A DNA stretch of 64,000 bases from Neorhizobium vignae (GTDB lineage: Bacteria > Pseudomonadota > Alphaproteobacteria > Rhizobiales > Rhizobiaceae). The stretch is taken from the NCBI RefSeq assembly GCF_000732195.1, contig NZ_JNNU01000010.1:1-64000 (forward strand), in the 5' to 3' direction. This document shows positions 34,107-43,127 of the stretch, piece after piece. Below the pieces are notes generated by a model, which was not told the DNA's origin, ran no database searches, and was given only the letters and a program-made list of their open reading frames with translations. Position 1 is the stretch's first letter; every line of letters starts with the position of its first letter. Both the position numbers and the translations under genes were made by a program.

Positions 34107-35318
34107 TCAGCGCATATCCCGGCAGAACTGGGCGATCCGCGCGCATCCCTCATCCAGCATTTCCATGCTGGTCGCGTATGAAATCCGGAAATAGGGGCTC
34201 ATGCCGTACGCTGCGCCCTGCACCGTCGCCACATGATGTTCGTCCACCAGGGCCATGACGAAATCGACGTCGGTCTCGATCTTTCGCCCGCCCTTGCTGG
34301 TCTTGCCGATCAAACCGGACATATTGGGATAGAGGTAGAACGCGCCCTCGGGCTTGTGGCAACGCAATCCTTCCACTTCCGACAGCCGGTCCAGCACGAA
34401 ATCGCGCCTCTGCCTGTAGATCGCGGCCCGCTCCTTCAGGAGATCCTGAGGCCCATTCAGCGCCGCGATGGCGGCCGCCTGCGTGACCGTGGTGATGCCG
34501 CCGCCGTTCTGGCCGTTGACGTTGCTGATCGCCGCGATCAGCTCCTTCGAACCGCTGGCGCAGAAGCCGAGCCGCCAGCCGGTCATTGCATAGGCCTTAG
34601 AGACCCCGTTCATGGTCAGGACGCGATCATAGAGCCTGGGCTCCGCATCCACGATGGTGCAGAATTCGAACCCATCATAGACCAGATGTTCGTAGATGTC
34701 GTCGGTCAGGATCCAGACATCCGGATAGCGCAGCATGACCTCGGCGATCGCCTTCATTTCGGCACGCGAGCAGGCCGCACCGGTCGGATTGTTGGGAAAA
34801 TTCAGGATCAGCCATTTGGTGCGCGGCGTGATCGCGGCTTCCAGATCCTCCGGGCGCAGCTTGAAGCCGGCCTGCTCGAAGCAGGGTACCGCCACCGGAA
34901 CGCCGCCGGCGAACTTGACGATATCGGCATAACTGACCCAGGAAGGCGTCGGAATGACGACCTCGTCGCCGGGATTGCAGGTCGCGAGCATCGTGTTGAA
35001 GATCACCTGCTTGCCGCCCGCTGAAACGACGATCTGGCTGGCATCATAGTCCAGATTATTGTCCCGCTTGAACTTCCTGCCGATCGCCGCCTTGAGCGCC
35101 GGCGTGCCGTCCATCGGCGGGTATTTCGTATCTCCGCCGAGTGCCGCGGCATGCGCCGCCTCGATCGCATGCGGCGGCGTCGGGAAATCGGGTTCTCCGG
35201 AGGAGAGGCTGACGACCTTGATACCTTTTGCGGCCAGTTCCCGGGCGCGCTGGGTCATGGCGGCGGAAGCGGATATGGAGACGTTTTTCAGGCGGTCGGC
35301 TGTAGAAGACATCGACAT
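34107..35318 (-). CDS. class I aminotransferase (aspartate/aromatic type)
   Basis: A 403-residue PLP aminotransferase. Family marks: VVSLSSGEPDFPTPP, the NFPNNPTGA loop, the PLP-contacting Asp in ILTDDIYEHLVY and the catalytic Lys in GVSKAYAMTGWRLG, plus the substrate-carboxylate Arg near the end (YFRISYATS). This is the subgroup I aspartate aminotransferase common in rhizobia, which also handles other amino acids or prephenate. ATG 35318 or 35312 are possible. It is the last gene after pxpA, so it could transaminate glutamate or a related product of the 5-oxoprolinase-like module. Confidence 0.85.
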   Translation of the reverse strand: MSMSSTADRLKNVSISASAAMTQRARELAAKGIKVVSLSSGEPDFPTPPHAIEAAHAAALGGDTKYPPMDGTPALKAAIGRKFKRDNNLDYDASQIVVSAGGKQVIFNTMLATCNPGDEVVIPTPSWVSYADIVKFAGGVPVAVPCFEQAGFKLRPEDLEAAITPRTKWLILNFPNNPTGAACSRAEMKAIAEVMLRYPDVWILTDDIYEHLVYDGFEFCTIVDAEPRLYDRVLTMNGVSKAYAMTGWRLGFCASGSKELIAAISNVNGQNGGGITTVTQAAAIAALNGPQDLLKERAAIYRQRRDFVLDRLSEVEGLRCHKPEGAFYLYPNMSGLIGKTSKGGRKIETDVDFVMALVDEHHVATVQGAAYGMSPYFRISYATSMEMLDEGCARIAQFCRDMR

Positions 35319-35371
35319 GATCTTTCGATACGGATTGAAACGGACGACCGCCGGCTGGCGGTCGGGATATG

Positions 35372-36139
35372 TCAAAGTGCGAGTTCGGCGGCCGGCGCGA
35401 GCATTGCGCCCGAGGCTTCGATCTCGCTTCTGACGATACGCGCAAGTTCAAGGGAGCCTGGGGTATCGCTGTGCACGAGGATGGACCGGGCCGGCATGGC
35501 GATGGTGTCGCCATCGATGGTCTCGACAGTTCCGTCGAGAAGAAAGCGGCGCACCCTTGCCCGTACCGACGCCTCATCCTTGATCACGGAGCCGGGTAGG
35601 CCGCGGACAACAAGCCTGCCTTCAGCATCGTAGGCCCGGTCGGCCAGGAAAAGCGCCAGTGTCTTCAACCGCGCTCGTTTGGCAGCCCGTTCTATTTCAC
35701 TGTCGGGCGTCACGAACACGACAAGCCCCGGCTCTACCGTCGCGATGGCATCCATCATCAGATCGGCGAGCACCGGATCACGGTTGACCATATTGCCCAT
35801 GGCGGCGTGAAAGCTGATATGCCCGACGGCGACGCGCTCGCTGGCGGCAATCGCCATCAGCGCGCCGAGCTGGTAGAGCATCTGCTGGCGCAGCTCATCC
35901 GCCTGGAAGGACATTTCACGCCGCCCGAAGCCAAGTCGGTCAGGCAGGCCCGGATGTGCGCCGACGCCCACACCGTTTGCTTTGGCGAGCCGCACCATGC
36001 GCGCCATCGTATCCGGATCGCCGCCGTGGAAACCGCAGGCGATGTTGGCCGACGACACGACCTTCATCATCGCCTCGTCGTCGCATAGCCTATAGGGACC
36101 GAATCCTTCGCCCATGTCGGAATTCAGATCGATTTTCAC
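35372..36139 (-). CDS. pxpA: LamB/YcsF family, 5-oxoprolinase subunit A
   Basis: A 255-residue LamB/YcsF protein starting KIDLNSDMGEGFGPY, with IACGFHGGDPDTMARMV, VGAHPGLPDRLGFGRR and a C-terminal ILVHSDTPGSLELAR. These match PxpA, one of the three subunits of prokaryotic ATP-dependent 5-oxoprolinase (5-oxoproline to glutamate). A GTG at 36139 preceded by GGGAG at six bases is the preferred start. Its partners PxpC and PxpB are immediately upstream in the same operon, together with biotin-carboxylase genes, which is not the classical PxpABC arrangement. Confidence 0.85.
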   Translation of the reverse strand: MKIDLNSDMGEGFGPYRLCDDEAMMKVVSSANIACGFHGGDPDTMARMVRLAKANGVGVGAHPGLPDRLGFGRREMSFQADELRQQMLYQLGALMAIAASERVAVGHISFHAAMGNMVNRDPVLADLMMDAIATVEPGLVVFVTPDSEIERAAKRARLKTLALFLADRAYDAEGRLVVRGLPGSVIKDEASVRARVRRFLLDGTVETIDGDTIAMPARSILVHSDTPGSLELARIVRSEIEASGAMLAPAAELAL

Positions 36140-36166
36140 CAGCAACTCCCTTTGACCGATCGTATT

Positions 36167-37162
36167 TCAGGCCATCGCCCTCAAGGCGCGTTTGACCATC
36201 TCTGATGTGGTCCGGACGTCTTTAACATAGCGGGCAACCGCCTGCTCCACCGCGCGCGCCTCCGCATGGGTGGACCGCACGAACCGCAAGCGGCTGCCTA
36301 TGCGGGCCTGGCCAAGCCGCCACAGATCGCATTCGATCACGCCGGCGATCTTCGGATAGCCACCCGCCGTGTTCGCATCGCTCATCTGGACGATAGGCTC
36401 CCCACCGGGCGGGACCTGGATCACACCGGGCATGATCCCATGGGAACGCATCTCAATCGACGCCGTCGGCTTGATGGGCTCGCCCGACAGACGATAGCCG
36501 GTGCGGTCGCTGCGGGAAGAAATCTTCCAGGTCTGGCTCCAGAAGGCGTCGCCATCATCGGGAAACAGGGCATGTTCACCACCAGGCAGGGCACGGACCG
36601 GCAGGGCGCCGTCAACGAGATCCGGAAAGACCTCCCGGAGCGCCACGGCGGGCTCGATGACGGCCAAGCCGTTCGCCGGCACGGGGGCAAGGTCGGTGCT
36701 GTTACCGACCGCGATCCGATCGCCCTTTTCCAGTGGCCGGCCGGCATTGCCGCCAAAGCTGCCGCGCAGGGATGTGCTGCGCGACCCCATCACCGATGGG
36801 ACATCCAGCCCCCCGCCGATGGAAACATAGGCGCGCGCAAGTGTCGGAGGATGCTTCAGCGCAAGCACCTGTCCGGCCTCCGCCGTATAGGCGCACCAGG
36901 AAAGCAATTCCAACGCATCCAGTAGGGGATCGCCGTCGGCGCCCGTAACTGCGAAGACGGTCCGGCGGTCGAAACGCAGGCTGAACGGAAAGGTCTGCAC
37001 CTCTATCGCGGCCGCGCCCTCTTCATTCCCGACAAGAATATTGCCGATCCTCACGGCAAGCGGATCCATCGCGCCGCTGGCCGAAACGCCGATATCGCGA
37101 TAGCCCGGTCGCCCGAGATCCTGAACCGTATTGAACGGGCCGGTTTCTACAATCTCGATCAT
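36167..37162 (-). CDS. pxpC: biotin-dependent carboxyltransferase family / 5-oxoprolinase subunit C
   Basis: A 331-residue KipA/PxpC protein (MIEIVETGPFNTVQDLGRPG start, GVSASGAMDPLAVRIGN, AYVSIGGGLDVPSVMGSRST, and MPGVIQVPPGGEPIVQMSD plus TAGGYPKIAGVIE near the end). This family equals the second half of the carboxyltransferase domain of urea carboxylase. Its start overlaps the pxpB stop by 4 bases. Together with PxpB it would form the carboxyltransferase-like or lactam-processing core of a split enzyme. Confidence 0.85.
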   Translation of the reverse strand: MIEIVETGPFNTVQDLGRPGYRDIGVSASGAMDPLAVRIGNILVGNEEGAAAIEVQTFPFSLRFDRRTVFAVTGADGDPLLDALELLSWCAYTAEAGQVLALKHPPTLARAYVSIGGGLDVPSVMGSRSTSLRGSFGGNAGRPLEKGDRIAVGNSTDLAPVPANGLAVIEPAVALREVFPDLVDGALPVRALPGGEHALFPDDGDAFWSQTWKISSRSDRTGYRLSGEPIKPTASIEMRSHGIMPGVIQVPPGGEPIVQMSDANTAGGYPKIAGVIECDLWRLGQARIGSRLRFVRSTHAEARAVEQAVARYVKDVRTTSEMVKRALRAMA

Positions 37163-37866
37163 AGCTCGATCCTTGCCGGCACGAACCGCACCGTATCGCC
37201 CGGCGCCATCATCGCCGGCGTGGGCGACGTTGGGTCGAACATCTGCAATTCTGCGAAACCTATGGAATTCCAGCCATTCGGGCCCGTGAGCATTGCAACG
37301 CCGGTCTGCATGCCGCCGATGGTCACGCAGCCCCTCGCCATCTTCAGCGACGGTACGGTCTTTCGCGGCATGTAGATACGCTGATCGAGGCCGTGCAGGT
37401 AGCCGAAGCCCGGAGCGCTGCCCAAGGCAAAAACACGGTAGGTCGCTTCGTGATGAATACGGACGACCTCACGGTCGCTGAGCCGGGCAAGGTCGCAAAG
37501 CGCGGGCAGGTCCACCGCATGCTCGCCGCCGTAGTGAACAGGGACTTCGATCGTCTTGCCCGCCAGATCGATGCCGCGGGCATTGTCCCATGCCTCCAGC
37601 AACCGTGCCACGACAGTATCGGGATCCTCCGGCGCCTCCGTGAATATCGCCAGCAGGTTGGTCATTCCCGGAACGATTTCCGCGATATCCGGCCAACCCC
37701 TGACCGTCTGCGACAGCGCCCAGATCCGGCGTTGTGCGGCCAGATCGAATTCTCCCGGCGCTTCGAGCAGGAAGGACCGGGCTCCGATCGAGGAAATCCG
37801 AGCACGGCCTTGGGCAGCGGGTACGATTTCGCGCAGCGGCATGTGGTTGTTCAATGTGGCAATCAT
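37159..37866 (-). CDS. pxpB: KipI-like 5-oxoprolinase subunit B
   Basis: A 235-residue KipI/PxpB protein: EIVPGMTNLLAIF, EVPVHYGGEHAVDLPALCD, REVVRIHHEATYRVFALGSAPGFGYL (in two parts) and RKTVPSLKMARGCVTIGGMQTG, all conserved in KipI and in the first part of the urea-carboxylase carboxyltransferase domain. ATG 37866 overlaps the stop of the biotin-carrier-like gene by 4 bases. The set pxpB-pxpC-pxpA is contiguous and in the order expected. Confidence 0.85.
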   Translation of the reverse strand: MIATLNNHMPLREIVPAAQGRARISSIGARSFLLEAPGEFDLAAQRRIWALSQTVRGWPDIAEIVPGMTNLLAIFTEAPEDPDTVVARLLEAWDNARGIDLAGKTIEVPVHYGGEHAVDLPALCDLARLSDREVVRIHHEATYRVFALGSAPGFGYLHGLDQRIYMPRKTVPSLKMARGCVTIGGMQTGVAMLTGPNGWNSIGFAELQMFDPTSPTPAMMAPGDTVRFVPARIEL

Positions 37867-38291
37867 GATTGAGGCTCGATCTCGAACAGCGGATCGCCGA
37901 AACCGACCAGCGCATCGGGTTCGGCAAGCTGCTTGGTCAATATGCCCGCGCGGCCGGCACAAAGTGGAAGCAGGACGGGGCCGACGCGAAGGAAGCCAAG
38001 GATGTCTGCGGCGGAAACGGTTCGCGGCAGACGACCGGCGGCTGGCGAGCGCAATGGGCTGCCCGGGCAGAAATGACCGGCCATCGGCGCCTTGACGGTC
38101 ATCAACGGTTGAGCCGCCGGGGCCGGCTGAGAGGTTGCGGACACATCGATCCTGGCTTCATTTCCCGTCGCAATAACGATGCGCAACTGTCCGCCGGGCC
38201 TGGATATTTCGAGCCCGCTCACCCCGGCTGCCGTCAGAGCATCGGTGAGGAACGCGATCGTCGCGGGATCGCTGAAATCGATCCCACTCAT
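37863..38291 (-). CDS. biotin-carboxyl-carrier-like protein lacking the biotinylation lysine
   Basis: A 142-residue protein. The N-terminal 70 residues form a helical/strand region like AccB; the C-terminal half follows the biotinyl/lipoyl hammerhead pattern: VKAPMAGHFCPGSPL at the first strands and GRAGILTKQLAEPDALVGFGDPLFEIE at the last. At the point where carriers have the Glu-Ala-Met-Lys biotin site the sequence reads GFLRVGPVLLPL, with no Met-Lys. The gene is intact and tightly coupled to both neighbours (ATGA overlaps). It may be a structural or regulatory subunit rather than a biotin carrier. A normal carrier is encoded two genes upstream. Confidence 0.7.
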   Translation of the reverse strand: MSGIDFSDPATIAFLTDALTAAGVSGLEISRPGGQLRIVIATGNEARIDVSATSQPAPAAQPLMTVKAPMAGHFCPGSPLRSPAAGRLPRTVSAADILGFLRVGPVLLPLCAGRAGILTKQLAEPDALVGFGDPLFEIEPQS

Positions 38292-39667
38292 GACGCTCTC
38301 CGTTGTTTCAGCCATTGCTCGAGATAGTGGATATCCGTCTCGCCACGCGCAAACGCGCTGTCCTCGAAGAGCGCACGCAGGAACGGAATATTCGTGGAAA
38401 TTCCGTCCACTCGCGTCGCGGCAAGCGCCTCGCGCATCCTTGCCATCGCCTCCGCGCGCGTCGGCGCATGAACGATCAGTTTGGCGATCAGCGAGTCGTA
38501 ATAGGGTGGCACCTTGTACCCCGCATGGATATGGGTATCGACCCGGATACCGGTCCCCTCGGGAAAGGCGAGACTGGTGATGATGCCGGCTGACGGCAGA
38601 AAAGTATCGGGATCCTCGGCATTGATGCGGCACTCGAAAGCGTGCCCCGCGCATTTGACGTCAGCCTGGGCCAGTTCGAGCAGATCGCCCTGAGCCACTT
38701 TGATCTGCGCCTGGACGATGTCGATCCCGCTTGTCATTTCGGTGACCGGATGTTCGACCTGAAGCCGGGTGTTCATCTCGATGAAATAGAACGCACCATC
38801 CTCGTAGAGGAATTCGAAGGTTCCGACGCCGCGGTAGCCGATCTGGCGGCAGGCTTCGACACAGGCCTGCCCGACGGGCCCGATCACCTCCGGCGCGATC
38901 CCAGGTGCCGGCGCCTCTTCCACCACTTTCTGATGGCGGCGCTGCATGGAACAATCCCGGTGGCCGAGCCAGACTGCATTGCCATGGGTGTCGCAAAGCA
39001 CCTGGATCTCGATATGACGCGGATGCTGGAGGAATTTTTCCATGTAGAGCGACGGCGACCCAAAGGCCTGCCGCGCCTCTTCGCGGGTGAGCGCGACCGC
39101 CTCCTGGAGCTGGCCTGCCTCCGGCACGAGACGCATGCCCCGTCCGCCTCCTCCGCCGGCGGCCTTGATGATAACGGGATAACCGATCTCCTCGGCCACG
39201 CGCTCAATGACCGCCGGATCGTCGGCAAGCGCCGTATCCGGTCCGGGAACACAAGGCACGCCGGCTGCTATCATTGCCCTCTTTGCCGAAATCTTGTCGC
39301 CCATGGTTTCGATCGAGGACGCGCTCGGACCGATGAATGCCAGGCCAGCTTTTTCGACCGCATCGGCGAATGCGGCATTTTCTGAGAGAAAACCATAACC
39401 GGGATGGATGGCGCCGGCGCCAGTCAAGCGCGCCGCCAGAAGAAGAGCATCCTTGTTGAGGTAGCTTTTTGCCGCGCTCGAAGGGCCGATGCAAAGGGCG
39501 CTGTCGGCGGTCTTGCCATAGGGCGCCTGCCGATCCGCTTCGGAATAGACAACAACGGTCTTGAGGCCTAGTTGCCGGCAGGCTTTCTGGATCCTGGCCG
39601 CGATCTCCCCGCGATTGGCAATAAGAACCGTATCGAAACGCGGACGACTGTCGAATGTCTGAGTCAT
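38288..39667 (-). CDS. accC: biotin carboxylase subunit
   Basis: A 459-residue biotin carboxylase: FDTVLIANRGEIAARI start, AGAIHPGYGFLSENAAFA, the ATP-grasp Gly-rich loop AAGGGGGRGM, MEKFLQHPRHIEIQVL, DRDCSMQRRHQKVVEEAP-like segment (here HRDCSMQRRHQKVVEEAP) and EMNTRLQVEHPVTE with catalytic residues. ATG 39667 overlaps the accB stop; GTG 39670 is an alternative. It carboxylates biotin on a carrier with ATP and bicarbonate. Acetyl-CoA carboxylase needs accA/D, which are absent; instead KipI/KipA-type carboxyltransferase subunits are next to it, as in a split urea-carboxylase-like enzyme. Confidence 0.9.
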   Translation of the reverse strand: MTQTFDSRPRFDTVLIANRGEIAARIQKACRQLGLKTVVVYSEADRQAPYGKTADSALCIGPSSAAKSYLNKDALLLAARLTGAGAIHPGYGFLSENAAFADAVEKAGLAFIGPSASSIETMGDKISAKRAMIAAGVPCVPGPDTALADDPAVIERVAEEIGYPVIIKAAGGGGGRGMRLVPEAGQLQEAVALTREEARQAFGSPSLYMEKFLQHPRHIEIQVLCDTHGNAVWLGHRDCSMQRRHQKVVEEAPAPGIAPEVIGPVGQACVEACRQIGYRGVGTFEFLYEDGAFYFIEMNTRLQVEHPVTEMTSGIDIVQAQIKVAQGDLLELAQADVKCAGHAFECRINAEDPDTFLPSAGIITSLAFPEGTGIRVDTHIHAGYKVPPYYDSLIAKLIVHAPTRAEAMARMREALAATRVDGISTNIPFLRALFEDSAFARGETDIHYLEQWLKQRRAS

Positions 39668-40116
39668 CACGCGATCTCCGCGAGCAGATCGCCCGTCTCG
39701 ACTTCGCCGCCGTCGATTTCGGTCAGGCTGACAATGCGCCCAGACCGCGGCGCGGCGATCTTGTTGAAGACCTTCATCGCTTCGATAATGAAGAGAGTCT
39801 GCCCATCCGTCACCTCATCTCCAAGCTTGACGAACGCCCCCTCGCCCGGTGCCGAACTGCGATGCAGCGCGCCGGAGACCGGCGCTGTTACGGGAATGGC
39901 CGACGCCTGGCCGATAGTCGGCAGTTCATCAGGTCCCAAGGCGATCGACGCACCCGCAACCGGATGTTGTCCCCGCGCCAAATTCGCGGAGGCCTTGTCC
40001 GCCGTTGGCTGCGACCGGAAGATCCGAACCGTCACGTCCTTCTCGGTCACGGCGAGTTCGGTAATGCTCGATCGACCGACAAAGTCGATCAGGGTCTTGA
40101 TCTTCGAGAGGTCCAT
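39667..40116 (-). CDS. accB: biotin carboxyl carrier protein
   Basis: A 149-residue carrier: an N-terminal helix (MDLSKIKTLIDFVGRSSITE), an Ala/Pro linker and the biotinyl domain with VTAPVSGALHRS, LGDEVTDGQTLFIIEAMKVF and GRIVSLTEIDGGEVETGDLL. The biotin-accepting Lys in EAMKVF is intact, in contrast to the paralogue at 37863-38291. First gene of the carboxylase operon (accB, accC, carrier-like, pxpB, pxpC, pxpA, aminotransferase); about 210 bases separate it from the amino-acid-dehydrogenase gene upstream and could hold a promoter. Confidence 0.9.
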   Translation of the reverse strand: MDLSKIKTLIDFVGRSSITELAVTEKDVTVRIFRSQPTADKASANLARGQHPVAGASIALGPDELPTIGQASAIPVTAPVSGALHRSSAPGEGAFVKLGDEVTDGQTLFIIEAMKVFNKIAAPRSGRIVSLTEIDGGEVETGDLLAEIA

Positions 40117-40326
40117 ATTCGCGCTCGGTATTTCGAATGCCGTCGCGCGCTTTTGCAGATCAAGTCGCGTGATACGGTACCATTGCGTAACACGATCGGG
40201 CTGCCGATGGGGTCAGACGAACTTTTGATGGACCGGCTCGGTTCCGGAATCCGTCCGGGACGATCAGGCCCCAACGGCCGCCGCTGGGTAGCGGACGCCT
40301 GCCGAACAGATCATCCAGATTGCAGA

Positions 40327-41583
40327 TCAGCGGAAACGGGTGGCGGACAGCGCTGATAGATCGATGGCGCATTCGCGCCCAGCGATCAGGTCTGCAACAA
40401 GCGCACCGCTAACCGGCCCGGTCGCAAGGCCGACATGACCGTGGCCGAACGCATGAACGACATCGTCGGAACACCTCGAAAATCCGATCACCGGAAGGCC
40501 GTCCGCAGTTGAGGGGCGATGCCCCATCCACCGGTCGATGCTCTTGCTCTCGGATATATTCGACAGTGCCGGATAGGTTCCCTTCGCGTGTTTCAGCAAA
40601 ATGTCGGCGCGGGTCCAGTGCGGTCTTTCCTCGACACTTGCCAGTTCGACCTGTCCGGCAATGCGAAGCCCGGCAAGCGTCGGATTGTTGCCCATTCTGC
40701 CGTCGCTCGGCATGATCGGCATCTCCCCTTTGGCCAGATGATAGGGAATGACGACGTGGTAACCGCGCTCGCTCTGCATCGGGATTGTGTCACCGGCGAG
40801 CGCCGCAAGCTTTTTCGAATGTATTCCGGCAGCGATGACGGCCTTGTCGCACGCCACGATGCCCGCTTCTGTCCGGACGCTCGAAAGCCGGTTGCCGGTA
40901 AGGTTGAAACCGGTCGCCCTCGCGCTGATGCGCCGGGCGCCGAGATCCACCGCATGATCCACCATCGCTGCGACATAGCCTCCCGGATCCACGCAATGAA
41001 CTCCATCCTCGACGAAGGCAGCAAAGGAATAACGAGATGAAAGGTTCGGCTCGAGTTCGTGCAGTTCGGCCGAGGATAGCTCTCGATAGGAAACGCCGTT
41101 GTCGCGTCGCAGGCGCCACGCAAAAGCCTCAGCCTCGAAAGCCTTGCGGTCCTGGTAAACGTAGAGCAGGCCCTTGCGCCGGATTAGATCCGGCCGCCCG
41201 ATTTTTTCCGCCAGTGCCGCATGCCGGGATGGAGCATCGTGCAGGAGGCTCGCCAGAATTCTTGCGGTCCGTTCGACCTTGGATCCAGTCGAACCGGCCA
41301 GCATGAACCGCAGCAACCACGGCGCGAGGCGTGCCAGATGCCGCCAGCGGATGGTCAGCGGCCCGGAAGGATCGGCAAGATAACCTGGTACCTTCTTCCA
41401 GAGACCGGGCATCGACATCGGGATGATCGAGGCAGGGCTCAGCCAGCCGCTGTTACCATAGCTTGCCGCGTGGCGCCCCCCGGGCTGTTCCGGCTCGATG
41501 ATGGTGACCTCGTGCCCGTCCTTCAACAACTCGAGTGCCGTCGATGCACCGACGATACCCGCTCCGATGACCACTACATGCAT
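40327..41583 (-). CDS. dadA: D-amino-acid dehydrogenase-like FAD oxidoreductase
   Basis: A 418-residue flavoprotein of the DAO/DadA family. The FAD motif VIGAGIVGASTALELL opens the protein; GRHAASYGNSGWLSP, VEDGVHCVDPGGYVAAMVDH and the closing GHGHVGLATGPVSGALVADL match small-subunit D-amino-acid dehydrogenases. Substrates in the family include D-alanine and cis-4-hydroxy-D-proline. In this operon, with a DHDPS-family lyase, oxidation of a cyclic or D-amino acid is plausible but not proven. Symbol given for the family only. Confidence 0.7.
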   Translation of the reverse strand: MHVVVIGAGIVGASTALELLKDGHEVTIIEPEQPGGRHAASYGNSGWLSPASIIPMSMPGLWKKVPGYLADPSGPLTIRWRHLARLAPWLLRFMLAGSTGSKVERTARILASLLHDAPSRHAALAEKIGRPDLIRRKGLLYVYQDRKAFEAEAFAWRLRRDNGVSYRELSSAELHELEPNLSSRYSFAAFVEDGVHCVDPGGYVAAMVDHAVDLGARRISARATGFNLTGNRLSSVRTEAGIVACDKAVIAAGIHSKKLAALAGDTIPMQSERGYHVVIPYHLAKGEMPIMPSDGRMGNNPTLAGLRIAGQVELASVEERPHWTRADILLKHAKGTYPALSNISESKSIDRWMGHRPSTADGLPVIGFSRCSDDVVHAFGHGHVGLATGPVSGALVADLIAGRECAIDLSALSATRFR

Positions 41584-41617
41584 GGCGTTTCACTCTGCGC
41601 GACGGGAATAAGCCGGT

Positions 41618-43117
41618 TCATTCCTGAAACGCCTCTTCGCGGACGGCCTTGATCTTCGGCAGGGCGACCACAGCGATGGCGAGCACAGCCAGGACAAGCA
41701 GACCTGCCGAAATCGGACGGTCGACAAAAACGCTGGGATTGCCGCGGGCGAGGAACATCGCTCTGCGGAAATTCTCCTCCATCATCGGCCCGAGAATGAG
41801 ACCCATCACCAGCGGTGCCGGATCGCAATCGAGCTTGGCGAAGACGTAACCGGCGACGCCGAAGGCACCGAGCAGCCAGATATCGAAGACCGAGTTGCCG
41901 AGCGAGAATGCGCCGATCGAGCAGAACACCACGATAGCCGGAAAGAGATAGTGGAAGGGCATCGTCAACAAGCGCGTCCAGACGCCGATCAGCGGCAGGT
42001 TCAAGACCAGCAGCATGACATTGCCAACCCACATCGACACGATGACGCCCCAGAACACATCCGGATGTTCGGAAATCAGCGTCGGCCCCGGTGCGATACC
42101 CTGCATGATCAGGGCGCCGAACATCAAGGCCATGACGGCATTGGCCGGTAGGCCGAGCGTGAGCAGCGGGACAAACGATGTCTGTGCGCCGGCATTGTTG
42201 GCGCTTTCAGGCGCGGCCACGCCTTCGATCGCACCTCCGCCAAAACCTTCGGGCGGGTTGGCGACGCGTTTCTCGACGGCATAGGCTGCGAAGGCGGCAA
42301 GAAGCGCGCCGCCGCCCGGCAGAAGTCCCAGCACGGAACCGATCCCCGTGCCGCGAAGAATAGGCGCAACCATCCGCCGCCAGTCTTCCCGCGACGGTAT
42401 CATCGAGAAGAACGGTGCGTTGATGGCGGTGCGGCTTTCCGGGGTTTCCAGATCCTTGATCAACTCGCCGATGCCGAACAGCCCCATTGCCACAACGACG
42501 AAATTGATACCGCCCGACATCTCTTCAAAACCGAGCGTGAAACGGGGCACGGCCGTTTGCACGTCCTGGCCGACTAGGCCAACCAGAATGCCGATGAAGA
42601 CCATGGCAAGCGCCTTCGGCAGCGATCCGCGCGAAAGCACGACCGAGGCGACAAGCCCCAGGATCATCAGCGAAAAGTACTCCGCGGGACCGAACAGCAA
42701 TCCAATTTCGGCAAGCGAAGGCGCAAACAATGCCAGCAACAGCGTGGCGACGGTGCCTGCAAAAAAGGAGCCGATCGCCGCCGTCGACAGTGCCACGCCC
42801 GCGCGTCCGTTGCGGGCCATCTTGTAGCCGTCTATCGCCGTCACCACAGACGATGCTTCGCCGGGAAGATTGAGAAGGATGGCCGTCGTCGAGCCCCCAT
42901 ATTGCGCTCCGTAATAGATGCCGGCCATCATGATCAGCGATGTCACCGGTTCAAGTCCGATGGTGAAAGGCAGGAGGATGGCCATGGTCGCCGCAGGCCC
43001 GAGGCCCGGCAGGACGCCGACGAGGGTCCCGAGCAGCGTGCCGATCAGGCACCAGAACAGGTTCGTCGGCAGGATTGCCTGGTCAAAGCCGAGCAGCAGG
43101 GCGTTGAGCGTCTCCAT
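41618..43117 (-). CDS. tctA: tripartite tricarboxylate transporter large permease
   Basis: A 499-residue membrane protein with about 12 helices. GVLPGLGPAATMAILLP near residue 30, IYYGAQYGGSTTAILLNLPG, GLLPGGGALLAAFAAYAVEK and GVAAPESANNAGAQTSFVPLL are the paired Gly-rich motifs of TctA. ATG 43117 is chosen over a longer open frame since it is preceded by AAGGAAGATCAC and matches the family start. The protein carries most of the substrate path of the Na+- or H+-coupled TTT uptake system. Confidence 0.9.
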   Translation of the reverse strand: METLNALLLGFDQAILPTNLFWCLIGTLLGTLVGVLPGLGPAATMAILLPFTIGLEPVTSLIMMAGIYYGAQYGGSTTAILLNLPGEASSVVTAIDGYKMARNGRAGVALSTAAIGSFFAGTVATLLLALFAPSLAEIGLLFGPAEYFSLMILGLVASVVLSRGSLPKALAMVFIGILVGLVGQDVQTAVPRFTLGFEEMSGGINFVVVAMGLFGIGELIKDLETPESRTAINAPFFSMIPSREDWRRMVAPILRGTGIGSVLGLLPGGGALLAAFAAYAVEKRVANPPEGFGGGAIEGVAAPESANNAGAQTSFVPLLTLGLPANAVMALMFGALIMQGIAPGPTLISEHPDVFWGVIVSMWVGNVMLLVLNLPLIGVWTRLLTMPFHYLFPAIVVFCSIGAFSLGNSVFDIWLLGAFGVAGYVFAKLDCDPAPLVMGLILGPMMEENFRRAMFLARGNPSVFVDRPISAGLLVLAVLAIAVVALPKIKAVREEAFQE

Positions 43118-43127
43118 GTGATCTTCC

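Noticed and set aside
35151..35633. Plus-strand frame spanning the aminotransferase/pxpA junction
   Set aside because: Antisense to two well-supported genes.
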